Of a DNA stretch of 64,000 nt, positions 16,163 through 26,544 are shown piece after piece. Within the stretch, counting starts at the first letter, position 1; the number at the start of each line of letters is the position of its first letter. Location: the NCBI GenBank assembly GCA_009859145.1, contig VRVR01000042.1:62001-126000 (forward strand). Reading direction: 5' to 3'. Position numbers and translations under genes: made by a program. The DNA is from Andalucia godoyi. Taxonomy: Eukaryota > Discoba > Jakobea > Jakobida > Andaluciidae. The notes under the pieces were generated by a model. It did no database searches. It was not told the origin of the DNA and was given only the letters and a program-made list of their open reading frames with translations.

Positions 16163-17797
16163 TTAATCTGCAGAAGCGAAGAAGTCGATTTGATGACCGA
16201 GGCTGGCGAGCTTGTCTGAAGGACGAAGTCTGCGACAGTTCGTATCGAACAACGGTTCGGCTTCCGCAAGTCCCATCGTAATTTCCTTCCTGTGGAGCAC
16301 GGCATCGAGCACACGTTCTGGAAACGGTTCTGGCGGTTGCACAAAAGGCTCGGACGTACTGAACGAAACATACTTGCTTGTGGGTCGGAAGTTGAGAACC
16401 ATTTGAGGTTGCAACACCGAAGAGCCATGACTAGCGGCGTTGTTGGACACCTCGTTGGTACCCTCATCAACAACGTCTGCTGCTGCAGACTTGTGCACCG
16501 AGTTTTGCGTGGCCCACATCTTCAGATCCAGTGCGCTCGGCAAATGAAACGTGGTTACAAAAGGAATGGTCTTTTCTGCATCTGCAATGGGATCCGAAGT
16601 AGTGGACTGTGGCTCTCTGGCGAGCGTTTGGTGCAGAGAAGCTTCAATCTTGGACTCGATCAAGGTAGGCACCTTGAACTTGGTGATGAAATCGCTACGT
16701 GCTGCATCATCATCTTCTTGTTGATGTTGTTGTTCTTGTCCTTCTTTTGCAGGTGACTGACCAACGAACAGCGGGGCAACCGGTGGCAATGGGTTCTTCG
16801 GAGCGTGCAGAGGACGGCGCAGCACAGGAGTCTTTGGATGCGGAAGGAAGGACTGGAACATCGAACGAGACTCGAACGATACCAAGACTGGTCTGTCTGC
16901 GCTTGATTCGATTATTTTGGGTCTTGCAAACGACGATTCGTTCATGGAAATGTTTTGCGCACTCGTGAACGACTCGGAGAGTTGATTGCCGGATGCATCC
17001 GCAGTGCACACCGATAAGACAGAATTGTCAGCGTTCACAACGGCGCTATCATTCTTCAATGTCGAATTCAACAGAGTCATCTTTGCATCTGCCTCGATCC
17101 CTTTTCGCGGGGCAGTTCGAGGAGGCTGCACTTCTTGCACCGCAACTGCATCTCGCCGGTACTGTCGATCAGGGACATTCGGATGTGTTCCCGCAGCTTC
17201 AAAGCTGTTCGGATCCGAGAGCGACGGCCTTCGCACAATCTTTGGTTTTAGCAGCTCCGATTCGCGCGACGGGAGCCTCTTCTTTTGTGCATCTCTTTTG
17301 CACAAGCTCTTTTCCAACAAGAATCCGGGATCTCGGTTACGAAAAGTGCAGGTTTTTGTTTCTGAAAACAACTGCAATTCTCTTCTTGTCAGCGCCACTT
17401 GATCATTGAAAGCTCCATCAAACGCTACGGAGACCAAAAACACCCAAGAAATCGCCAACTTTGACTTTTCAACTGGTCTTGGTAGCCTGCAGTCGCAAGC
17501 AGTGTATAGATCATCAACGGTTACCCGACGTCGTGATTTTCTTCCATTCAAAACAAACAAAGAAATGAGTAAATTATTGCACTAGTAAGCATCCCGTCCT
17601 TTCTTTTTTTTTAAAAGTTGCACATACCGATCTGCAAACGAGAACAAGGAAGGCCCGTCAAGAAGCAGCAACACATCATTCTTCGATATGAAAGCGCAAA
17701 CATCCCCTTCATCCACATATGCTTTTCTGCTGAAGTCGAGAATCCAGATTAGCTTCTCAAGAACTGCCTTCTCTATATGTACATCACACTGGAACAT
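16163..17797 (-). CDS. Two-exon gene of unknown function, disordered product
   Basis: Model: exon 1 17797-17628, intron 17627-17541 (87 nt), exon 2 17540-16163, giving 515 residues. The donor is GTATGT and the acceptor AATGGAAG. The phases match (two bases of an Arg codon before, one after), and the long second frame has no usable ATG of its own before residue about 160, which demands an upstream exon. The ATG of exon 1 follows a T-rich leader. Residues 1-60 look folded and helical (EKAVLEKLIWILDF...DVCAFISKNDVLLLLDG); the rest is mostly disordered with Ser/Pro/Gln-rich stretches. No known domain recognised. Exon 1 is the end of a longer open frame reaching 18280, so the gene could start further upstream. 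Confidence 0.6.
17541..17627 (-). other. Spliceosomal intron (predicted)
   Basis: 87 nt with donor GTATGTGCAAC, a polyA/polyT-rich interior, and acceptor TTTTGAATGGAAG. It contains the in-frame stop that separates the two open frames. Joining keeps phase exactly. Confidence 0.6.
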
Positions 17798-17929
17798 TGT
17801 CCGCAAAATTAAAATAAAAATAAAAATAAAATAAGGTAGCTCGCTCGCCGTTCTCTTGTTCTTTTCTTTTCTCTCTTTTTCTTTTTCTCTTCTTTTTTTT
17901 CTTTTTCTTGTCGTTTTTCCGTCGATGAA

Positions 17930-18280
17930 GGAGCGGTTTGCGATGAAGCTGCGCGCACACAAAGGAACGTTGAGGTTTTTTGCTTCAGTTGCAAACAAAC
18001 GTTGTACCTCGTGTAAGAGTGGCCACATGAGTCGTTGAGACCATTTGGGGAAAATTCGAGGGAACGCATCATCTACAAGCGACAGCGGACTGTCCTCCTC
18101 ACGCTCGAGCACACTCGCAAGAGAGGGAGGGAGAGATTCACAAAAGGCAATTTTTATTCCAAGAACCGACATCCAGAACGCACAGATAAACATGCCAAAA
18201 GAGAAAACATTCGGATTTAAAAAGTCCATACCTAATCGAAATGATTGCACGAAAAGAAAAAGGACAGAATGCGAGGACAT
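17930..18280 (-). other. Uncertain coding region upstream of the two-exon gene
   Basis: An ATG at 18280 opens a minus-strand frame that stays open through to 17582, passing a purine-rich and then T-rich tract (about 17800-17930) that looks non-coding. Residues 20-110 look protein-like (VLEREEDSPLSLVDDAFPRIF) and a hydrophobic signal-like stretch is near the start. It may be a first exon of the downstream gene, a separate small gene, or a chance opening. On the plus strand a competing frame begins at 17928 (MKERFAMKLRAHKG) after a T-rich tract and meets a GTAAGA donor-like site. I cannot decide. Confidence 0.3.
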
Positions 18281-18445
18281 CGCAGCAATGAGAAAAAGAC
18301 AATTCAGCAACAACGATATTAAAATTAAAAAAAAGAGAGAGATCTGGAGAAGAACTTCAGAAACATAAACATGAGTGATACTAACGTAAAGCAGCAACAG
18401 CAGACATCAGCGTCTTGGAGGCCCCTCAGAGGCTCTCGAACTTCC

Positions 18446-19423
18446 TCACAGCGTGTCATTCTCTGCAGCATCGCTGTTGGATCGCCGCAAGGGCAGCATG
18501 TCCTCGGATTCGGGCTCGTCACCATACTCTTCCATCTCTGTGTACATGTACGACGGCACGCCAGGACTAGCCGCGACGATAGCACTGGAAAACACGTTGA
18601 TCCAGGCGCCTCGCGCCTGGTCTCGGAGCTCCTCGGATGCGGAGCTCATCAGCTGGTTTTGCTCTTCTGCTTTCTTGGTCACATGCACCTTGCGCAGTTT
18701 TCGTAAAAACGCAATCATAATAACCCACGATATGGTAGACAGCGACAGAGAAAGAAGAGTCAGCTTTCCACACAGTGCGAACGAGTTGAATGCGTTGTGA
18801 TAATCATATGTCACATGCTGCCCATCGTTCGTCACGACATGAAACTGCCCACGGGGACGAAGAAAGGGATACGTTACGGAAGGAATGAAGAGCAGAATGA
18901 GTTGCATCGTTCCAGCGAATAGTATTCCCAAAAACGACTTGAATGTAAGTCGAGGTTCCTTAGACCATGTTAGTACGATAATGATGACGACTGTGATGAG
19001 CTGGAACCCAAACGCACATCCAGCGAGAACCAGACATGCGTACGTCCCTTCGCGAAACGACCTCCACGCATTCAGCCACTCGTCGTAATCCCCTTGACCG
19101 TGCTGAAAACCGGACTTGATGTACTCGTGAGTGTACGAATAAAAGTAGTCCACAATGAGCTCTTCATCAGCGCAAATGTCGGAATCTCCTTCCTGCGAAG
19201 TTTCCGTTTCAGGATTGCAAAACTCTTTCTGCGCAACACGTAAGCCGACATTCCTGTAGTAATTGCAATCTTCAATCGACGGAACGCTGTACGTCTGCGT
19301 CTGCCTGTCAAAGGACCATGGATACTCGTACGACCATTGATCAACAATCAGCACTCCAATGAAGATGAGCATGGAGAGGATTAACAGATATTGAGATACC
19401 TTCACCCACAAAAGGTAGCGCAT
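18446..19423 (-). CDS. Four-transmembrane (claudin-like) membrane protein 1
   Basis: 325 residues. Four membrane segments: about 8-28 (LLILSMLIFIGVLIV), 133-158, 168-188 and 222-245. A large loop between TM1 and TM2 holds several cysteines (C53, C69, C84 region) and a YPWSF aromatic patch. The cytosolic C-terminus is about 80 residues, acidic, with tyrosine-rich YMYTEMEEYGDE. The layout (large first extracellular loop, four TMs, cytosolic tail) is that of claudin/PMP22-like or stargazin-like proteins, but no signature motif is clear. A second protein of the same layout is at 48687-49424. Role unknown. Confidence 0.75.
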   Translation of the reverse strand: MRYLLWVKVSQYLLILSMLIFIGVLIVDQWSYEYPWSFDRQTQTYSVPSIEDCNYYRNVGLRVAQKEFCNPETETSQEGDSDICADEELIVDYFYSYTHEYIKSGFQHGQGDYDEWLNAWRSFREGTYACLVLAGCAFGFQLITVVIIIVLTWSKEPRLTFKSFLGILFAGTMQLILLFIPSVTYPFLRPRGQFHVVTNDGQHVTYDYHNAFNSFALCGKLTLLSLSLSTISWVIMIAFLRKLRKVHVTKKAEEQNQLMSSASEELRDQARGAWINVFSSAIVAASPGVPSYMYTEMEEYGDEPESEDMLPLRRSNSDAAENDTL

Positions 19424-19733
19424 TTTCTTCGTTCTTGATAACCGAGCTGCTGCCTTGTTGTTCCTTCTTTTTGAACAGTCTCTGGAGAAACGTCAGAGGA
19501 AAAATGCAAGCGCTCTCGGCACAGAACGTCCATTTTTGACTCGTTGAAGTCCAAGATCTACGATACGCAGACGGTGCCGAAATTGCGAAAATTTCCCCGA
19601 TTCTTTTGGCATTGAGAGCGAAAGAAAGAAACACCGTGCTGCTACTTGCTCCGAGAGTCACCTACCAAGGCAGCCGTCTTTGAATTTTTATTCACGTATT
19701 TTTTGCCCCTCAGCAAAAGTGCGATCATTGGAC
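19424..19733. promoter_or_regulatory. Divergent promoter region
   Basis: 310 bp between the divergent four-TM and methyltransferase genes. No gene or obvious repeat seen. Confidence 0.4.
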
Positions 19734-20741
19734 ATGGAGGGGGCAGATCGTGTGGAACTTGGCGGCAACACAGCTCCCAGAGATCGCCGAGGGTGGAGGT
19801 ACAAGAACAAGAACAGAGAATACGCATTCTTTGAGAATACGGGTTGGACAGAGAAGCCAAATGTCAAAATGGTGGATTTCCACACTTGTGATTTTCCTTT
19901 TGAAGAGGCCAAGGAAGCCTTTCTTGCAGAGTTTCCTTACTGGCCGTCTGTGCGGCCTGCGGAGGTAAGAGAGCAGCCACCTGTTGGTGCAGAGTTGAAT
20001 GTTGAATCTGCGTGGAACAATCTGTATCTTCACCATGAGCACGGTGGCTATTTCCCTCCCAAATCCTATCTGTTCAAGGCATTTCCAGAACTTTTGGCAC
20101 TTGAAGATGAAACCCGTGAGCCGTCGGTGCTCGTGGACATTGGATCTGGTCCAGGCGCCTCTCTTTACCCTGTGATCACGACGGTTTCATCGAAGCACGC
20201 GTTCGTGATGACAGATTTTTCTGCTCAGGCGTTGGCAATCGCGCGCACAAATGAAGGATGCAAAGGGAGGAATGTCTCATTTGTCCAGTTTGACCCTACG
20301 AAATCAGATGCTTCAATCGAGTTTCGGGGAATGAACAGCAACTTCGCCGATATCTTGCTGTGTGTCTTCATGTTGTCTGCGACGCCGCCGTCGTCAACAG
20401 ATGTCGTGCTGAACCATTTTGCAAACGTTGTCAAGACTGGAGGCTACATTTTCTTCCGGGATTTTGCAGCTTTTGATATGATTCAAGCACGATACGAGCG
20501 CAAAGGTGGACGGATTTGTTGGACAGAGGAACTGAGTCTCGATACTGGATATTACGCAAAGGGAGACGGCATCACGGTCCGCTTTTTTTCAGTTGATGAA
20601 GTTGTGAACATGTTCAGAAGACATGGGTTTGAATGCATTGAATGCGTGTACCACTGCAATCGCCAAAATAACAGAGCCAACGGCATACGAATGGACCGCG
20701 TGATGGTGAATGGACGCTTTCGAAAGATGCAGGCGGATTGA
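19734..20741 (+). CDS. METTL2/6/8-type tRNA methyltransferase
   Basis: 335 residues from the first ATG. A class I SAM-dependent methyltransferase. The N-terminal block SAWNNLYLHHEHGGYFPPKSYLFKAFPEL near 92-120 corresponds to the family's 'W..FY..H...FF..R.WL..EFPEL' element; SAM motif I is VLVDIGSGPGAS at about 132-143; YYAKGDGITVRFFS near 280 matches the family's 'YVRGDGTR.YFF' hallmark; and the tail NRQ...DRVMVNGRFRK matches 'NRR....R.W...KF.K'. Relatives make 3-methylcytidine at position 32 of tRNAs. The usual E-x-G-C-G-x-G motif I is here D-I-G-S-G-P-G, conservative. Converges on the histidine phosphatase gene 80 bp downstream. Confidence 0.9.
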   Translation: MEGADRVELGGNTAPRDRRGWRYKNKNREYAFFENTGWTEKPNVKMVDFHTCDFPFEEAKEAFLAEFPYWPSVRPAEVREQPPVGAELNVESAWNNLYLHHEHGGYFPPKSYLFKAFPELLALEDETREPSVLVDIGSGPGASLYPVITTVSSKHAFVMTDFSAQALAIARTNEGCKGRNVSFVQFDPTKSDASIEFRGMNSNFADILLCVFMLSATPPSSTDVVLNHFANVVKTGGYIFFRDFAAFDMIQARYERKGGRICWTEELSLDTGYYAKGDGITVRFFSVDEVVNMFRRHGFECIECVYHCNRQNNRANGIRMDRVMVNGRFRKMQAD

Positions 20742-20821
20742 ACCAATTGTTTTCGTCGTTGTTGGTTTGTTGATTTGTTTTTGTTTGCGTTTTGATTCTC
20801 TCTCTCTTTTTTTTTTTTTTT

Positions 20822-21568
20822 TCATTTTGGCACCAAGTTTTGATGCTCCCATTTCCAAGTCAGTGATTCCAGCTCGGTTACCTGTGATTCCGAAGCACCG
20901 CCAGTCTTAGGCACTATCGACAATGTCCACATGCCTGTGTACCGACAAGCATTCGGCGTGTTGGACCTCTTCTCGAGGAGATTCACGAGCTCTTTAATCC
21001 ATCCTCCATGGGAAACGACCAATAAGTGATGATCTTCTTGCTTGTGCACGATCGGAATGATCGTGCTTTTCAAGAATAGCCGAACTCGTGATTGTACGTC
21101 TTCCCAGGATTCGCCGCCTTCTTCTTTGTAAAATCGCTCATACTCGCCAATTGAACCATACTTGTTTCGAAGTTCGCCGTCGGAACTCCAGACGGCTTCC
21201 ATGGTCCTTTTTCTGAGATCTTTCGGCTTCCCTTCGAAATCCACGCCTGCTTTGCGTTCTCTCAGCAGCTGATCGTACACACACGGGATTTCTGGATCCA
21301 AGTTCAGCAGTGCAAGAGTCTCCTTGGTGCGATGCAGGTCCGAGCAAAATACTCTGGAAAACAACGTCCAATCATCGGCATCTGCAGACGGATCCAATGG
21401 GAAGCAACAAAACTCGTGCGGATCGTCCAACTGAACGCCATGCAAAAACTCTCCAAGCCGAGCGCATTGGCGGCGACCAGCAAGAGTCAATGGAGAATCG
21501 GACTGGCCTTGAATCACACCTTTTACATTCCCCTCTGTTTCGCAATGTCTGATAAACGTAATCTTCAT
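20822..21568 (-). CDS. Histidine phosphatase (phosphoglycerate mutase-like) family protein
   Basis: 248 residues from the ATG directly before the fold. Residues 6-13 are RHCETEGN, the RHG-type motif with catalytic His8 (cysteine replaces the usual glycine, as occurs in some TIGAR-like members). CSDLHRTKETL carries the second phosphate-binding arginine, LLRERKAG the family's 'L.E...G' element, and VVSHGGWIKEL the second catalytic histidine. The similarity is to the TIGAR/fructose-2,6-bisphosphatase or broad-specificity phosphatase branch rather than to glycolytic mutase. The insertion between residues 55 and 80 is acidic. Cytosolic; substrate unknown. Confidence 0.9.
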   Translation of the reverse strand: MKITFIRHCETEGNVKGVIQGQSDSPLTLAGRRQCARLGEFLHGVQLDDPHEFCCFPLDPSADADDWTLFSRVFCSDLHRTKETLALLNLDPEIPCVYDQLLRERKAGVDFEGKPKDLRKRTMEAVWSSDGELRNKYGSIGEYERFYKEEGGESWEDVQSRVRLFLKSTIIPIVHKQEDHHLLVVSHGGWIKELVNLLEKRSNTPNACRYTGMWTLSIVPKTGGASESQVTELESLTWKWEHQNLVPK

Positions 21569-22643
21569 TGAGAAACTTGGGCACTGGCAGTCTCTCCTTG
21601 TCCCTCCCCAACTGACCGGCAAGAAGACTGCGATTCTTTTTCGCAGAAACTATCGATTCGGCTTCCGGCTTCCGGCTTCCGGCTGAAGTCGGTTTTGCCC
21701 AGACTCGCTAGCATCAAAGCCGAACAAAAACAAAGCACACCAGGCGGAAACAAATATTTGGTTTTCTTCCACGAATCTGCCCGATCCCGGAGAACCACGT
21801 AGATCGTGTGGCGCAGCGAGTGTCAGTCGTTATCGATACTTCGCTGTTATTTGTTCTGTGCGCTTCATCGTCAGCATCATCATCATTGTCGTCGACGTCG
21901 TCATCATGATCATCTTTTTCCGTCCCATCAGACGTATGCTCCTCCGGACGCAGCCATTGCGGCTGTGCAGGGTTCGGCACACAAAGACGAATGTCCAGAG
22001 CAGCGTTTCCGTCACGTGAGACGAACCGACATTTGCGACGTCACCACTCCTGCTTCTTCTATCAATGAATTCAATCCGTTAGCGTCAATACGCGCGGATG
22101 CGGAGTTCGGGACCCTTGGCCTATGAAGTGGAAAACGTTCACGTCTGCAAGAAACACAGAGTCAAAGAACGAAGCGTTCGTGGACTACGAAAAAAGGAAG
22201 ATTCCGACGACAGCTCTCGACAGGAGGTTTTTTCGTCTGCGGCGTGTCGGCATCGCCAATGTGCGAGGGAAGAAACAAGACCACAAACAAAACAAAAAAG
22301 AGGAAGAAGAAGAAACAAGTAAGGAAACCGAGGATTTATGTATTTGCATGTTTACACGGAGGACTGTTCAAACCTTCATGGTCGAGTAGTGTTTTTTAAA
22401 TTTAATAGTAACATTAAATATTACACTTGGTGCTCACTCGCTGTGGAGAGAGGGTTGTGCCCAAAAATCAAAACAAGAGTCGACTATAAAACTCGAACAG
22501 TCGCAAACGATTGAATCTTTTGCTCACGCGGTTTCTTGCAATTATTATTATATTATTATATTATTATTATTATTTTTTGTTACTGTTTGATTTGGCAATT
22601 GGAATTTGTGTGGCTCGCTTATCCATGTTTTGGCAGGATCGCA
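21569..22643. other. Long intergenic region with unresolved short frames
   Basis: About 1.07 kb. A GGCTTCC-type direct repeat occurs at 21658-21680 and a (CAT/CGT)-rich block at 21873-21910. Three overlapping plus-strand frames between 21900 and 22390 are each fairly protein-like (for example 22123-22389, with KRKIPTTALDRRFFRLRR), so a small spliced or frameshifted gene is possible. I see no domain. An (ATT)n tract at 22538-22575 precedes the next gene. Confidence 0.35.
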
Positions 22644-25451
22644 ATGAAGACACTGTCCGTGTTGTGCCATAGATTGCACTTTAGTGCTTTTGATTACAGA
22701 GAACCCACTGATGAACATCAGGAACTGGTGTCGGAAGTCCGATCTCTCATTGCGGTTTCGCCTGTTGATGAGTTGCAAAGCTGTATGCAAGGACTTGCAA
22801 TCGATGTTGGAGCTTCGCCCTTTGTAGAAACTCGTGCAAAGTACTCCATCCTGCTGCTGTTTTCTTCCATCGTTGACTTCTCAAAGTTCGCCAGTCCTTC
22901 TAATAAACGAGAGATCCTTGGATGGATGAAGTGGTGTCGCTGGTGGATTCAGCCTGTTCTGACGGACATCCAACAGCATCCGCCCGCTGTGCACTGTTCT
23001 CTTGTACCATATCTGCGCACCATGCTGGTAGCGTTCCCATTAGCAACCACGACATCCGCGTCCGTTCTGAGCATTGCTTGTGCAGATGCCGCTGTGTCCC
23101 TCTACCTTGCAGGGTACCTTGAACACCACGAAATTTGCTTATGGTTGGATGCGTTGTCGCTCTGGAACAGTTCCAGAAGACCTCTATATGCACATGGCTT
23201 AGGGCTTATTCGACTCTGGCTTCATGAGCAGTATGTCAGGCAGCAGAATGATGCGCTGCTCGCCAAGGTTGCGGAACGCCAACAGTTGATTGTGGAATTT
23301 GATTCGACAGACATGGGTGCGCCGTCTTCGTCAAATGCCACTGCGATTCCTCCAAGTGGATCTCATTTGCTAAAATTTTGCATGGAAGATCCCAATTACC
23401 GGAAGGAGCTTTTTGGCACGGCAAACGACATGTTCGCTGGTTCCTTGTCAATTTTTGCAGAACAGCATCCTGACGAAGTCAAAGTACAAGCGTCCATCTG
23501 CTTGTATTTGGTCTTCGAAAGGTTTTTAGACGAGAAGAAGAAACTGTTCGTTGCGGAGAATGCTCAGAACTGGATGATGGAGTCGTCAACTGCTGGGAAC
23601 AAAGATGGCAAGTGTGAAGAAGAAATCAAGCAGTACGAGAGATGGAGACGTGCGATAGTGCGGGACGTGATTCAGATCAGTTGGACGCGAGAGTGGGCCC
23701 GCTTTCTCGTTAGCGTATGGATCAGCCATTTGGTAAGCGTTTTGAAGACTCCCGAAAGGAAGGATGTTGTTTCTGACAAGATCGGTGCCATGATAGATGG
23801 CATCTCAATTTCATCTGTGGAGGACTTGGATGAAGGCAGCGCGTCTATCCTGAGCGCATTGTTCATCCAAGCCCTCTCCGTGGATCCCGAGAACAAATCG
23901 TTTGCAAATCGACTGTCCAGCATGGCACAAAAATCCTCTGTATTTTTGTCGTGCTTCATTTCGTCATGTGCGTCTATGAGAGACGTAGTCCTGCCCCGCG
24001 ATGTGTTGGTGTGTATTCGCCAGCAGTGCAGCCTGCAGATAATCTCCCAGGATGCTGTAGCTTGGAAGCGCATGCTTGTAGGGATTTCTTTTAACATTTT
24101 CTCGGATGCTGTGCAAAAACAGAAGAAATTAACGGAAGCGATTGTTGTATTGGGCGTTAGCGAGTGGGATGTCTTGTTGGATGTCATTTCAGAGCATAAG
24201 ACTGTGTCCGGACTTGAAGAAAAGGAAGGAGTCAGCTTGAATCCCTCGATGTTGATGCAATCTGTGACTTCTACGCCGGAGTCTGAAGGCAAGAAACGAT
24301 GGATTGTTCGAGAAGTTTGCGCCGCGTTTCAGCATTTTGTAGATACCAATGAACCACAAGTAGACCATTGTTTTGTGGCGCTTGTGCAGAAGTGGAATTC
24401 TCGAAGTCGATCTGACACTTTGATTTCAGTGGTGGCTGCGCTAGCAAGCTTCATGTCCGCTGCTTGCACCGCGAATGTTGTTGAGCTTTGTGTTCGCATA
24501 CTCAAGCAACGGATGGCGGTGGAACACATTGTTGACCAGGTGGATGACCAGCTATTCTCAGTTTTGGCGCCTCTGCTGGTGCTCAAAACCATTCCTTTGA
24601 CGCTGTTTGCAGATCTTCTTCCTGCTCTACGTCTGGATCTCTTCTCATGCTTGATCAAGTTGACAAAAGATGTCCGACAGCATGTCAGACGAGTGGCGAG
24701 CGAGGTCCTTGCGCGTTCCTCGGATTCGTCATCTCTTCTCGAGTTTCTGGCCTCTCTGGATCCTGTCGTGGATTGGAGGCTGCGCTTGTTTCTTACTTGT
24801 CAGATTCTTTCGACTACCCCTGCGATTCTTCCTCAAAGTCATTTTGAATCCCTGATTGGAGAACGTCCGATGTCGGATGAACTTGCAGCTGCCCATTTTG
24901 AGACCATCAGCCTTTATGTTGTCACTGTACTGCAAGGTTTTCTTGAGCCCGAAATGATGCATGCATTGTGGACGTTCCCCACTGCTGCAGGAGTTTGTGG
25001 CAGAGCGGTTTCGCTCATTCTATCTCAGCGCCAAAAATTGTCCGGAAGTCAGCAACCCGTTTCTCTTCAAAACTGCCTCTCCCTTCTGCACTCCATCATG
25101 CTCCATGTTTCTGCATGCAATGACTCAACATCATCTCAGTCCGGTTCAATCGAACGATGGCTTGAAGTCGTGTTTCACTTGTCATTTCTCATCTCGTCTT
25201 TGATTCCCTCCGATTTTGAATCCTCTATCATTTTGGATGTGATGCAGTGGTGCCTTAAGACACTGCGCTTTCAGCAACAAGATGGCATTCGCTTCCAGGC
25301 TCTAAAGATCACAGGAGCTTTGGCATCTCACATCGCGGATGAGGCGGTGGTTGAATCGGTACAATCTATTTGGACGTCGCTGGCGAGAAATGCATCACCT
25401 CTTGGTGCACTCGCACAGCAGCTTTTGTCAGCCATCATCACTGCTTCCTAA
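22644..25451 (+). CDS. Large alpha-helical (HEAT/ARM-like) repeat protein of unknown function
   Basis: 935 residues from the first ATG (the open frame begins earlier only at non-ATG codons inside an ATT-rich stretch). Almost entirely amphipathic helices, Leu/Ser/Val-rich, in pairs of about 40 residues, as in HEAT or ARM solenoids. The segment FSVLAPLLVLKTIPLTLFADLLPAL near 665-690 and KDVRQHVRRVASEVLARSSD near 700-720 are the most repeat-like. No catalytic motif, signal peptide or membrane span. Scaffold or adaptor roles are typical of such proteins, but I do not recognise the family. It is followed on the same strand, 220 bp on, by a small spliced gene. Confidence 0.85.
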   Translation: MKTLSVLCHRLHFSAFDYREPTDEHQELVSEVRSLIAVSPVDELQSCMQGLAIDVGASPFVETRAKYSILLLFSSIVDFSKFASPSNKREILGWMKWCRWWIQPVLTDIQQHPPAVHCSLVPYLRTMLVAFPLATTTSASVLSIACADAAVSLYLAGYLEHHEICLWLDALSLWNSSRRPLYAHGLGLIRLWLHEQYVRQQNDALLAKVAERQQLIVEFDSTDMGAPSSSNATAIPPSGSHLLKFCMEDPNYRKELFGTANDMFAGSLSIFAEQHPDEVKVQASICLYLVFERFLDEKKKLFVAENAQNWMMESSTAGNKDGKCEEEIKQYERWRRAIVRDVIQISWTREWARFLVSVWISHLVSVLKTPERKDVVSDKIGAMIDGISISSVEDLDEGSASILSALFIQALSVDPENKSFANRLSSMAQKSSVFLSCFISSCASMRDVVLPRDVLVCIRQQCSLQIISQDAVAWKRMLVGISFNIFSDAVQKQKKLTEAIVVLGVSEWDVLLDVISEHKTVSGLEEKEGVSLNPSMLMQSVTSTPESEGKKRWIVREVCAAFQHFVDTNEPQVDHCFVALVQKWNSRSRSDTLISVVAALASFMSAACTANVVELCVRILKQRMAVEHIVDQVDDQLFSVLAPLLVLKTIPLTLFADLLPALRLDLFSCLIKLTKDVRQHVRRVASEVLARSSDSSSLLEFLASLDPVVDWRLRLFLTCQILSTTPAILPQSHFESLIGERPMSDELAAAHFETISLYVVTVLQGFLEPEMMHALWTFPTAAGVCGRAVSLILSQRQKLSGSQQPVSLQNCLSLLHSIMLHVSACNDSTSSQSGSIERWLEVVFHLSFLISSLIPSDFESSIILDVMQWCLKTLRFQQQDGIRFQALKITGALASHIADEAVVESVQSIWTSLARNASPLGALAQQLLSAIITAS

Positions 25452-25669
25452 GTGCAAACCCCAGTTTTCCCGCCAGCGTACTTCGAGAGCACAACAGTGC
25501 TTTTTCCGTGAGATGTTTACTTTCGGCTTCCACTTCAATGTTTTGCAAACTGCCGTAGGTCTCGTTTGGGGAATAAGAGATTTGGGGTGTTGTTCTTTTG
25601 GTTCGTGTTGGGGACACTCTTTTTTCCACTTGTTGCTTGTTCTCCTTGCTTGTTTTGCACAGCAAGCAA

Positions 25670-26544
25670 ATGAAGACCAAAGGTGTATTTGTGCTGTTTG
25701 AAGACGGAAACGTTTCGGCTTTGAGCCAGGGGTTTCGTTCTGTTGTTAAAGAGAGCGGATGCGGGTCGTTCGTCGTAGAGAGTGGTGACGTGCTTTCTCA
25801 AGCGTTGTGTCCTTCAGGAGTTGTATGGTCTTATTCTGCATCTCAGAAATGTTTTTTTGTTTAATTATATTTTTTCTCATTTTTTGTCGGTCAACATCTG
25901 TGTTTTGCTTATCTCTAGAATAGAGCCAATCTTTAAGCAGTCGCTTCAGACGGATTCAATCTCGAATCGTTATTTTGTCCCATGACGCTCCAGATGCATC
26001 TTTGCAACGCTGCATGTCGCTGTTTGATTCTTGCGAGGTGACGTCTTCTGTTGATGGTTTTTTGATGGAGTTGTCACAGCATGCTGCTCTTCAAGAATCG
26101 CCTGCAGCTTCATCAAACGATCTGATGTTTGTCTACGTTGCAAAAAACATGTTCAACACGATTGTCAGTCGACTGGATGCAGTAAGCGATGTCATTCATC
26201 GCAGTTCTTGTACTCGGAATTCGGTTCTTTCTGTAATTGCGAACATTTCGTCGGACCAGATGGAGCTTGGGTCTGCAGTCTTGGAGGTTTTTGAAAAGTG
26301 TGCGTCCTCCACCCTGTGTCCATTTCGTCCGCGCCAATCGTGGCAGCTCGTGGACTCGACTGTTGACAAGACGCGTATCGGCACGTTCATCATCAGCGGC
26401 CGCAACTGGGTGCGCGTGGATGAATGCGATTCGCTTTCAGTGAAGGACTGTGTGGCACGTGGTGCTTATCCTCCCCATGCACTCCGCTTTCTGCTTCCCG
26501 AACTCGTTTACAAGATGGGCTTTGCTGACAAGTACGGAGCCTAA
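25670..26544 (+). CDS. Small two-exon gene of unknown function
   Basis: Model: exon 1 25670-25822, intron 25823-25923 (101 nt), exon 2 25924-26544, giving 257 residues. Exon 1 starts at the only nearby ATG (MKTKGVFVLFEDGN); its frame stops after 65 codons. Exon 2 lies in a frame that lacks an upstream ATG and is preceded by a T-rich tract and AG. The donor GTATGG and the AG at 25923 join in phase 0. An AG at 25918 would bring in an early stop, so exact sites remain uncertain. The product ends in helical segments (HALRFLLPELVYKMGFADKYG). No domain recognised. The small exon-2 start (IQSRIVILSHDAPDASL) looks buried and beta-rich. Confidence 0.6.
25823..25923 (+). other. Spliceosomal intron (predicted)
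   Basis: GTATGG donor, T-rich 3' half, acceptor region CTCTAGAATAG. Phase 0. The exact acceptor is ambiguous between closely spaced AGs, but only the second keeps the frame open. Confidence 0.5.

Noticed and set aside
18045-18368. 107-residue plus ORF, Lys/Arg-rich
   Set aside because: Low complexity and antisense to a frame that is equally plausible; kept only as a note in the uncertain region.
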